From NCBI GenBank assembly GCA_963757945.1, contig CAVWTN010000002.1, positions 1,488,001 to 1,552,000 on the forward strand: a DNA stretch of 64,000 nt. Direction: 5' to 3'. This DNA is from CAVWTN01 sp963757945 (lineage in GTDB: Bacteria; Vulcanimicrobiota; Vulcanimicrobiia; Vulcanimicrobiales; Vulcanimicrobiaceae). Shown here piece after piece: positions 26,258 to 33,379 of the stretch. The translations under genes were made by a program, and so were the position numbers. The stretch's first letter is position 1; each line of letters starts with the position of its first letter. A model generated the notes under the pieces. The model was given only the letters and a program-made list of their open reading frames with translations, ran no database searches and was not told the origin of the DNA.

Positions 26258-28015
26258 ATGGACCAGACGAGCCGGGCTCCGGCCGGAAACGAGCGCGCCC
26301 TCATTCTGATCGTCGGTGAACCCGACGCGCTGACGTTGCGTGTTTGCGCCGAGATCGCCCACCTGGGCATCCACCGGCCCTCGGTGATGACGAGGGCGGA
26401 CGAGGACTTCGCGGCGCAGGTCCGCCGGCTCGACGCGCGCTTCGTGCCGTACGACGAGCACGGCACGGACGCCTTGATCGTCGCGGGCGTGCGCGAGGCG
26501 GCGAGCATGCTCGCACTCTCCTCGGACGATCGCTTCAACCTTCAGATCGCGCTGCGCGCCCGGGACCTGAATCCGCAGATCCGGCTCGTCCTGCGCCAGT
26601 TCAACCGCACGCTCGGGTACAAGATCGCCCAGAACCTGCATAATTGCTCGGTCCTCTCCCTGGCCTCCCATTCGGCGGCGACCTACGCGGCCGCGGCCGT
26701 GGACCCGGCGTGCTTTTCCGGCGTCCAGTTCCCCGACGGCGCCGGCCCGCTCCTGGGCTTCGCGCGGCGTCGCTTCGAGGCGAGCAGTCCAGCCGGTCTT
26801 TCACTCGAAGAGGCCGAGCAGAAGCTCGGCGCGCGGATCCTGGCGGTCGACGGCAACCCGGCCGGCGGCCCCGCCGAGCGGATCCTGCCGGGGGCGGAGC
26901 TGATTACGTGTTCGGCGGTCTTGCGCGGGCGGCGGGCCCCACGGACCGCCCAGCGGATGCGCAGCGCGCGGCGCTCGCGGCGCGAGGCGCTGGCCGCCAT
27001 GGGGCGGTCGGTCGGCCGGCTCGATCCGGTCTCGCGCGGCCTGATCTTTCTGACGCTCGCCGTCGTCGTGGTCGGGACGTTCTTCTTCGGGTATGGGCTC
27101 GAGCTCGATCCGCTCGGGGCGTTCTACCTCGTGGTCCAGACGATGACGAACACGGGATTCGACGACCGCGTCATCCGCTCGCACGGCCCGACGGCGGAGA
27201 TCGTCGCGATCTCCCTGATGATCAGCGGCCTGACGTTCTCGGGGCTGTTCATCGCGATCGTGGCGTCGCGGCTGACGCAGGCGGAGTTCATCCTGCGGCA
27301 AGGACTGCGTCACATCGAGCGGCACGGGCACATCATCGTGTGCGGTGCGGGCCAAGTCGGCTCGCAAGTGATCGAATACCTGCTCGAACTCGACCGTCAG
27401 GTCATCGCGATCGACAAACGGCCGACGGACGCGATCGTCGAGCTCTCGCGGCGGGGCGAGATCGACCTGCTGACGGGCGATGCGACGTCCGAGAAGACGC
27501 TGGAGCTCTGCTCGCTCGAGCACGCGGCGGCGCTCGTCGCGCTGACCGAGAACGACACGATGAACCTCGAGGTCGCGCTCGGCGCGCGCGCGCGCAACGC
27601 GACCTTGCCGGTCGTGATGCGCATCGGCGATGCGGCGTTCGCAAGCTCGATCGGGCGGCACTTCGATATCGACACGACGTTCGCGACGGCGGGGCTCGCC
27701 GCGCCGGCGTTCGCGGGCCTGGCGGCGGCCGCGGGCTCGCGCGGCCGCGTGCGGATCGGCGATCAGACGTTCGGCGTCAGCGAGCTGATCGTGCCGCCCG
27801 GCGGCGAGCGGCCGCTGCCCGATATCGTGCCGCTCTGGGCCTGGCGCAACGAGAAGCTCGTCGCCGTGCGCAGCCAGGACGAACTGCGCCCCGGGGACCG
27901 GCTGCTCTTCCTGATCCCGCTCGCGCAATTCCAACGCGAACGCGCGCCGGTTGCGCCCGGGCTCGGCCTGCCGCGCTACGACGCCGCGCTCTCGGAGATC
28001 GACGCCGGGCGCTAG
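26258..28015 (+). CDS. RCK-pore-RCK potassium-channel-like or Castor/Pollux-type ion channel protein
   Basis: 585 residues from ATG 26258 (an AAGG lies seven bases upstream; ATG 26246 has none). The first 230 residues form a TrkA-like nucleotide/ion-sensing domain (RALILIVGEPDALTLRV, then FNLQIALRARDLNP). A two-helix pore follows: helix around 260-280 (LIFLTLAVVVVGTFFFGYG), pore loop around 290-302 (VVQTMTNTGFDD), and helix around 312-335. A second TrkA-N/RCK domain starts with HIIVCGAGQVGSQVIEYLLE near 358 and ends in a TrkA-C-like part. The filter reads TNTGFDD in place of TVGYGD, so potassium selectivity is doubtful. The tetrameric inner-membrane location is inferred. Confidence 0.85.
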   Translation: MDQTSRAPAGNERALILIVGEPDALTLRVCAEIAHLGIHRPSVMTRADEDFAAQVRRLDARFVPYDEHGTDALIVAGVREAASMLALSSDDRFNLQIALRARDLNPQIRLVLRQFNRTLGYKIAQNLHNCSVLSLASHSAATYAAAAVDPACFSGVQFPDGAGPLLGFARRRFEASSPAGLSLEEAEQKLGARILAVDGNPAGGPAERILPGAELITCSAVLRGRRAPRTAQRMRSARRSRREALAAMGRSVGRLDPVSRGLIFLTLAVVVVGTFFFGYGLELDPLGAFYLVVQTMTNTGFDDRVIRSHGPTAEIVAISLMISGLTFSGLFIAIVASRLTQAEFILRQGLRHIERHGHIIVCGAGQVGSQVIEYLLELDRQVIAIDKRPTDAIVELSRRGEIDLLTGDATSEKTLELCSLEHAAALVALTENDTMNLEVALGARARNATLPVVMRIGDAAFASSIGRHFDIDTTFATAGLAAPAFAGLAAAAGSRGRVRIGDQTFGVSELIVPPGGERPLPDIVPLWAWRNEKLVAVRSQDELRPGDRLLFLIPLAQFQRERAPVAPGLGLPRYDAALSEIDAGR

Positions 28016-28860
28016 CGCAGCGAGATCGTGGTGCGCAGCACGCCGATCTTCGCGATCTCGACCTCGAGCATGTCGCCGTCTGCGAGGAACTCGGGCGGCG
28101 TACGCGCGAAGCCGACGCCGTCCGGCGTGCCGGTCGCGATCACGTCGCCCGGCTCGAGCGTCATCCCGCGCGAGAGCGACGCGATCACTTGCTTGACGTT
28201 GAAGATCATCGTGCTCGTGTTCGCAAACTGCATGCGTTCGCCGTTGCGGCGCAGCGAGATGTCCAGCGTCCCAGGGTCGCCGATCTCCTCGGCGCCGGCG
28301 ATCCATGGCCCGATCGGGCACGTCTCGTCCAGGCTCTTGCCCTTGAACCACTGCTGGTGCGCGCGTTGCAGATCGCGCGCCGTGACGTCGTTGAGGCACG
28401 CGTAGCCGAAGACGGCGTCCAGTGCGGATTCCTCGGGGATGTCGCGAGCGCGTTTGCCGATGATGACGGCGAGCTCCGCTTCCCAATCGTATTCCGACGA
28501 GATCGCGCGCGAGAGGTGCAGCGTCGAGCCGGGATCGCTGATCGCGGTCGGCGCCTTCGTGAAGAACGTCGGAACGCTCGGCAGGTTCAAGGGCTTGCCG
28601 CTAGCGCGTGCGACTTCTTCGGCGTGGCCCATGTAGTTGCGCCCGACGCAGAACACGTTCTTGTGCGGGCGCACGGGCGCCGCGAGCGTGAGGCTCTCGA
28701 GCGGGACCGGCGCGCCGAGGTCGAGCGCGCTGCGCTCGTGCGGCTCGAGCGCGATGAAGTCGATCAGCGTCGCGATGCGCGCGGGGAGCGCGCGCACGCG
28801 ATCGCCGTCGAGGATCCCCGGACGCACGAGGCCATGGTCGTAAAAGCTGACGTAACGCAC
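28012..28860 (-). CDS. Fumarylacetoacetate-hydrolase family protein
   Basis: 282 residues from GTG 28860. The FAH fold is clear: KNVFCVGRNYMGHAEE, the metal-binding glutamates in SSEYDWEAELAVIIG, NDVTARDLQ, and GDVIATGTPDGVGFAR. Family members cleave beta-diketones or decarboxylate/tautomerise 2-oxo acids such as oxaloacetate and acylpyruvates in aromatic and central metabolism. The exact substrate is not readable. The stop codon overlaps that of the convergent channel gene by four bases. Confidence 0.93.
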   Translation of the reverse strand: MRYVSFYDHGLVRPGILDGDRVRALPARIATLIDFIALEPHERSALDLGAPVPLESLTLAAPVRPHKNVFCVGRNYMGHAEEVARASGKPLNLPSVPTFFTKAPTAISDPGSTLHLSRAISSEYDWEAELAVIIGKRARDIPEESALDAVFGYACLNDVTARDLQRAHQQWFKGKSLDETCPIGPWIAGAEEIGDPGTLDISLRRNGERMQFANTSTMIFNVKQVIASLSRGMTLEPGDVIATGTPDGVGFARTPPEFLADGDMLEVEIAKIGVLRTTISLR

Positions 28861-28895
28861 GCGTGGACTCTTCGCAAGCGAGAGCCCGGGCCCCC

Positions 28896-29129
28896 TAACG
28901 CTCGGTCGGCTTGTTCGAGCGCCGCGTCAGATGCCACATGTCGCAATAGCGACAGTGATACGTGAACAGCACGCCCCCCATGCCGTTCATCGCGGCGTGC
29001 GAACGGGCGACGGCCTCGCTCTCGTACGCATCCTTCGAGCCGCAGACTGCGCTGGATGTCGTGGTCGACCGCGTCGTCGATCGATCCGCGATTCTTCAGC
29101 CACCAATCCATTGCGGGGTCGCGCGGCAT
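28896..29129 (-). pseudogene. Small zinc-ribbon protein gene broken by a frameshift
   Basis: An ATG at 29129 with GGAGG seven bases upstream starts MPRDPAMDWWLKNRGSIDD, which runs well until about residue 28 and then becomes arginine-rich nonsense. In another frame, from about 29044 to the TAG at 28896, the sequence reads CGSKDAYESEAVARSHAAM and then TYHCRYCDMWHLTRR, with paired cysteines like a zinc ribbon, but that frame has no start. Joining the two near 29044-29050 gives a plausible protein of about 78 residues. Either the gene is broken, it uses a programmed frameshift, or the base sequence has an error. Confidence 0.6.
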
Positions 29130-29149
29130 GGCAAGCCTCCGGTCATGGT

Positions 29150-29815
29150 TCAGATCCAGCTTACCGCATCGTCCTGCGGGCGGCGAGCCTTGGCGCTGCG
29201 TTCGAGGGGCGCGACCGGGTTCCCGACCGCGAGGCTCGTGAAGATCTCGAAGCCCTTGGGGACGCCGAGCCAAGCGACGACGTCCTTCTGAAACTTGAGC
29301 CCGCGCGTCCAGCTGGTCATGGCGCTCGCCAGGCCCTGGGCCGTCGCCTCCAATTGCATCGCCATCAGCGCGCAGGCGCAGGCTTCGACCGATTCCGTCA
29401 GCGCGTCATCGCGCAGGACGACGATCGCTGCGCCGTGTTCCGGCAGCACGGGCCCCCGGCTCTGGCGCTCGAGACCTTGCACGAACTGCGGATGATTCAG
29501 GCGCTTGTTCATGCGGGCGAACAGCGCCCGGCCCTTCATGAACGTGTCGCGCGAGACGGCCGCGGCTTCGCGCAGCCGCTCGTAGCCCGCGCCCTGGCGG
29601 ACCACGATGAAGCGGAACGGCTGCGTGTTGTAGAGCGAGGGCGAGAGCCGCCCGGCTTCGGCGATGCGGCGCAACGCGGGCGGCGGGAGCGGGCCCGGCG
29701 CGAAGCGCACGGCGTGCGTGGTCTGCTCGAGCAGCGCGACCACGTCGCTCGCGGGCGGGGCAAGGGCGCCGGGAGCGGGCGGCGCGGGCGAAGGCGGCGG
29801 CGGGGTTTGCAGCAT
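29150..29815 (-). CDS. Nitroreductase-family flavoprotein
   Basis: 221 residues from ATG 29815; a GTG at 29824 would add three. After a proline-rich start (LQTPPPPSPAPPAP), the nitroreductase core begins: HAVRFAPGPLPPPALRRIAEAG, LSPSLYNTQPFRFIVV (FMN phosphate region), and late LAWGLVPKGFEI-like residues as WLGVPKGFEIFTSLAVG. Such FMN enzymes reduce nitro compounds, quinones or enones with NAD(P)H as dimers. Substrate unknown. It lies 20 bases upstream of the frameshifted zinc-ribbon gene on the same strand. Confidence 0.88.
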   Translation of the reverse strand: MLQTPPPPSPAPPAPGALAPPASDVVALLEQTTHAVRFAPGPLPPPALRRIAEAGRLSPSLYNTQPFRFIVVRQGAGYERLREAAAVSRDTFMKGRALFARMNKRLNHPQFVQGLERQSRGPVLPEHGAAIVVLRDDALTESVEACACALMAMQLEATAQGLASAMTSWTRGLKFQKDVVAWLGVPKGFEIFTSLAVGNPVAPLERSAKARRPQDDAVSWI

Positions 29816-29859
29816 GCTCTCCACCTTAGCCGTCCGGTGTTAGGAAGGCGTGACTGCGG

Positions 29860-30360
29860 TCACCGGGTGCTCCCCGAGGGGAGCGGCAAGGGCGAGGGTC
29901 GCGCTCTCTTCGCGGCCTTGGCGCGCTCCGCGGCGCGCCGCTCGTCGTTCCGCAGGCGCTCGACGGCGCCGATCGCATCCGGGTCGACGCCGCCCGCACC
30001 GACGAGCGCGACGTTGCGCCGGACCGATTTCGTTTCGGGCAGGTAATCGTAGGTGACGCGATAGCGGCCTGGGATCGCTTCGCCGCTCGCCGTGCGGATG
30101 AACATCTGCAGCGCGTTGCCGTACGTCATCAGGTTGAAGGCCGAATCGCGATCTTTCTTTTCGGCCTGCACGGTGACGACTTGCCCCTTCTTGTTCGTCG
30201 CGACGATGAACGATGTGTGCAACGCGGTCTTCGGCGGCGGCGGGGTTGGGAACGCGGTCGGCCGTGCGCCCGGCTTCGCGCTTTGCGCGTTCGCGGGCAG
30301 TCCGAAGAGCGCGGCGGCGCACAGGCCGAGAGCGACGGCGCGCAACGCGCACGCGCGCAC
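29860..30360 (-). CDS. Exported protein of unknown function
   Basis: 166 residues from GTG 30360, supported by GAGGAA five bases upstream; the longer frame above it would hide the signal. The N-terminus is a signal peptide (MRACALRAVALGLCAAALFG, cleavage after PANA). The mature domain has a few strands (FIVATNKKGQVVTVQAEKK, RYRVTYDYLPETKSVRRNV) and a charged, basic tail (ERRAAERAKAAKRARPS) likely to be helical. No family is recognised. It directly follows a tiny zinc-ribbon/membrane protein gene, two bases apart, so the pair is co-transcribed. Confidence 0.65.
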   Translation of the reverse strand: MRACALRAVALGLCAAALFGLPANAQSAKPGARPTAFPTPPPPKTALHTSFIVATNKKGQVVTVQAEKKDRDSAFNLMTYGNALQMFIRTASGEAIPGRYRVTYDYLPETKSVRRNVALVGAGGVDPDAIGAVERLRNDERRAAERAKAAKRARPSPLPLPSGSTR

Positions 30361-30361
30361 G

Positions 30362-30544
30362 TCAGTTCCTCGAGAACGCGGCGAAGACGGAGCCGCAGAT
30401 CGCACAGGCGATCACGACTTGGTACACCCGCGAGCGGTTGCCCTGGTGTTCCGGAGCCGGAGGTACTGGCTCGCGCCCGCACGAGCGACAGTGCGTCGAA
30501 GTGGGAGCGCCCGGATGTTCGTCCACGTCGGCGCGCTTTGGCAT
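30362..30544 (-). CDS. Tiny protein with a CxxC ribbon half and a membrane helix
   Basis: 60 residues from ATG 30544; a GTG at 30565 is an alternative. The N-terminal half has HCRSCGREPVPP, half of a zinc-ribbon; the C-terminal half is hydrophobic (VYQVVIACAICGSVFAAF) with a second cysteine pair spaced CAIC. It resembles short zinc-ribbon membrane proteins of unknown role. The ribosome site of the next gene lies in its last codons, so the two are coupled. Confidence 0.55.
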   Translation of the reverse strand: MPKRADVDEHPGAPTSTHCRSCGREPVPPAPEHQGNRSRVYQVVIACAICGSVFAAFSRN

Positions 30545-30588
30545 CGATGCGGGGGATGCCTCCACGGCCCGCCGAAGCCGCTCCCCTT

Positions 30589-31008
30589 ATGCGCCGTTCC
30601 CTCATGCTCTCGTGCTGCGCGTCGATCGTCATCGGCGGGCTCGCGGCATGCAAGGAACCGGCCTCATCGAGCGGCGGCGACGGCATCCGGCCCTCGGACG
30701 ACATCGTCATCTCGAACGTCACGCGGTATCAAGCGAGCGATAGCTCGGCCGACGCCGGTCGCGTGCTGCTGCTCTGCACGTTCAGATACACGAACAAGCT
30801 CGGCCGCGATTTCGTGCCGCGGATCGAAAAGTTCACGCTCGAGGACGCCGCGCACCGGCGTTTCGCCGGGCAAGAGAGCGGGGACGCCGGGCTCGTCGGC
30901 GTCGGCAACGATCGCAACATCCTCAAAGCGGACGAAGCGCGCAGGTACACCGCCGGATTCCGGGTCCCGCAAGACTTCGTCGGGATCATGTATTACGATC
31001 CGACGTAA
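30589..31008 (+). CDS. Putative lipoprotein, first gene of the polA operon
   Basis: 139 residues from ATG 30589. The signal MRRSLMLSCCASIVIGGLAAC ends in lipobox LAAC. The mature part has beta-strand-like sequence (DDIVISNVTRYQASDSS, VLLLCTFRYTNKLGRDFVPR, DARRYTAGFRVP-type end) similar to the DUF4352-like immunoglobulin fold seen in small lipoproteins; this is a resemblance, not an assignment. It overlaps the next gene and is divergent from the tiny membrane protein gene, 44 bases apart. It may be anchored in the envelope with the macroglobulin-like protein next door. Confidence 0.7.
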   Translation: MRRSLMLSCCASIVIGGLAACKEPASSSGGDGIRPSDDIVISNVTRYQASDSSADAGRVLLLCTFRYTNKLGRDFVPRIEKFTLEDAAHRRFAGQESGDAGLVGVGNDRNILKADEARRYTAGFRVPQDFVGIMYYDPT

Positions 31009-33379
31009 CGTTCGCGCGCTGCTCGCGCTTGGGCTCGGGATCTTCCTCGCGTTCGCGCCGCCGTGCGCGCGTGCGGGCCGTCCTTTGCTCGATCAGCACC
31101 AGTGGGATGCGTACTTCTCGCTGTTCGCGCCCGATGTTTCGCTGCCGTGGAAGCCCGCGCGCGTGCGGCTCGACACCTATTCCTCGGCGCCGGTCGATTT
31201 TGCGGCGTACGAGGTCGATCCGGCCGACGTGATCGTCGCCGGCGGGAACCGGCCGGCGCGCGTGCTCGATACGTCGCGGCGCAGGCCCGTCGCGCGCTGG
31301 CGTTTCTCGCCGCCGTCGGGCTATCGTTTCGTGACGAACGACGTCGATGCGCCGCTCGGCGATCGCGAAGGGTTCTTCGTGATCGAAGCGCGCCGCGGCG
31401 CGGCGGCAGAACAGGTCTGGCTCAATCGCACGCGCATTGGCCTGGTGACGAAGGAGAGCCCGGAGGGGCTGCTGCTGTGGGCCGTCGATTTGGGGAGCGG
31501 GCGCGTGCTGCGCGGCGCGAGCGTGGAGTTTCTCGTGGGCCTGCGGCTGGTCACGAAGACGACCGACGACAACGGCTTGATCGCGTGGCCGCCGGGTCCA
31601 CGCCCGGCCTTCGCGCTTGCGAGTTGGGGGGGCAGCCGCGCGTTCGTCTCGATGCTCCCGCAGGCGCCGATGCCGGGCGCGATCGTGGGCTTGCGGCTCG
31701 AATCGGCGGTCGCAAGCGCGGGCGGGACCGTGCGGCTCGCGGGCTTCGCGCGCAAACGCGCCGGGGGCGGCATCAAGCCGATGACCGGCGACGTGAAGAT
31801 CACGCTGTCGGCGCAGGGCAAGACGCTCGCGAGCGTCAGCGAGCATCTCGACGGCGCGGGCGCGTTCGCCTCGCAGCTCGCGATCCCGGCGAATGCGGCC
31901 GCGGGCGAGTACGCGATCTTGGCGAGTGCGGGCGGCGCGGTCGGCGGCACGTCGCTGACGGTCGATGCGGCGAGCGACGCGCGGCTGTCGATCGTCCCGA
32001 ACTGTCCTTGCGATCCCGCCAAGGACGTGCCGTTCACCGTCGTCGCCAAGCGCGGCGACGGACCCGCCGCGAATCTGGCCGTGACCGTGCGCGTCGTGCG
32101 TTCGCCGCACGTGATGCCGCCCGGCTCCGCCGAAGACGTCCCGCGTTGGGGCACGACGCCGCTCTACGAACGGGCGCTGCGCACGGATGCGCAGGGCCGC
32201 GTGCGCGTGACGATCCCGGCGCCCAACGACGGCCTCGCTTCGACCTACGGCGTGCGTGTCGCGAGCGCGGGCGCATCCGCGACGTCGCGCATCGTCGTCG
32301 CGACCGCGCCGTTCGCGCTCGCCGTCGATCCCGACGCGCCGAGCGTGGATCCGAGCGGCGCGATCGGGATCCTCGTGCGCGGTTTCGATGCGATCGACGG
32401 CAGCCCGCGCGCCGGCCTGAACGTGCACGTGCTGCTCGCGCACGGCACCTCCCAGCAAGACCAATCGGTGCGCCTGGACGATCGCGGCCGCGCGCACGTC
32501 GTGTTTCGCGGCGCGAGCCAAGGCACGAACCTCGTGATCGCGGACGCGACCGAAGGCTCGGCGAGCGCGCTGGATGCGGGCTCGGTGCTCGTCGTGCCCG
32601 CCTCGCTCGCCGGCGGCGCGAGCGTGGACGACTCGATCCAGATCGGGCTCGATAAGACGCGCTATCGCGCGAACGACCACGCGAACGTGACGCTCAGCGC
32701 GAACGGCCTGGTGGGCGATGCGTTCGTCACGGTCGAAGGCGCGCGCGTCTTCGGCTGGCGCCGCTTTTCGCCGAGCGGCCCCAATGCGAGCACCTCGGTC
32801 GACCTGAACGATCCCCAGGGCGACGTGCGCGTCGCCGCCGCGGGCGTGCACGACGGCGCGATCGTCCAAGGCGCGGCCCCGCTCTCCGTCGATTCCCCCG
32901 GGCACGCGCGCGCGCTCTCGCTGACGCTGGACCGGACGGCCTACGGGCCGGGCGATACGGTGCACGTGACGTTGCGCGACGGCGATGCGCACGGCGGCGG
33001 GACGGCGGTCATTCGCTTGGCCGACGCGCGTGCGAACGGCTCGGCGCTCTTCGACGACGTCGCCGCGTTGCTGCGCGTCGGCGGCACGACCTCGCAGGCG
33101 CCGGCCTCCGAGAACGTCGGCTGGCACACCTGGATCGCATCGGGCGGCACGAAGTCGAACGCGTTCTTCGGTGACGAGAGCGTCGCGCGCGGCGAAGCGC
33201 CGCCCACGCTCGGCTCGGCGGCCGCACGCACGCTGGTGTGGCGCGTCGAGCGCAGCGAACGCGAGACGTTCGATCTCGTGCTGCCCGCGGCTGAGCGCGG
33301 GCGCTTCATTCTCTCCGTGATGAAGGTGTATGACGACGGCGACGTCGGCGCGGCGTCCGCCGGGGTGGCGGTGCTGTGA
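30992..33379 (+). CDS. Alpha-2-macroglobulin-like exported protein without thioester domain
   Basis: About 795 residues. The signal VRALLALGLGIFLAFAPPCARA is clear, but no ATG, GTG or TTG precedes it in frame; ATT at 30992 (GGGA seven bases before) or CTG 31019 are the best starts, coupled to the upstream stop. The body is a chain of Ig-like/MG domains: ARVRLDTYSSAPVDFAAYEV, LVTKTTDDNGLIAWPPG, and the typical LDRTAYGPGDTVHVTL, as in bacterial macroglobulins. It ends near where the thioester domain would begin; no CxEQ is present. The stop overlaps the polA start. It may be a structural or substrate-binding relative of the full macroglobulin at 51917. Confidence 0.75.
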   Translation: MTIRRNVRALLALGLGIFLAFAPPCARAGRPLLDQHQWDAYFSLFAPDVSLPWKPARVRLDTYSSAPVDFAAYEVDPADVIVAGGNRPARVLDTSRRRPVARWRFSPPSGYRFVTNDVDAPLGDREGFFVIEARRGAAAEQVWLNRTRIGLVTKESPEGLLLWAVDLGSGRVLRGASVEFLVGLRLVTKTTDDNGLIAWPPGPRPAFALASWGGSRAFVSMLPQAPMPGAIVGLRLESAVASAGGTVRLAGFARKRAGGGIKPMTGDVKITLSAQGKTLASVSEHLDGAGAFASQLAIPANAAAGEYAILASAGGAVGGTSLTVDAASDARLSIVPNCPCDPAKDVPFTVVAKRGDGPAANLAVTVRVVRSPHVMPPGSAEDVPRWGTTPLYERALRTDAQGRVRVTIPAPNDGLASTYGVRVASAGASATSRIVVATAPFALAVDPDAPSVDPSGAIGILVRGFDAIDGSPRAGLNVHVLLAHGTSQQDQSVRLDDRGRAHVVFRGASQGTNLVIADATEGSASALDAGSVLVVPASLAGGASVDDSIQIGLDKTRYRANDHANVTLSANGLVGDAFVTVEGARVFGWRRFSPSGPNASTSVDLNDPQGDVRVAAAGVHDGAIVQGAAPLSVDSPGHARALSLTLDRTAYGPGDTVHVTLRDGDAHGGGTAVIRLADARANGSALFDDVAALLRVGGTTSQAPASENVGWHTWIASGGTKSNAFFGDESVARGEAPPTLGSAAARTLVWRVERSERETFDLVLPAAERGRFILSVMKVYDDGDVGAASAGVAVL

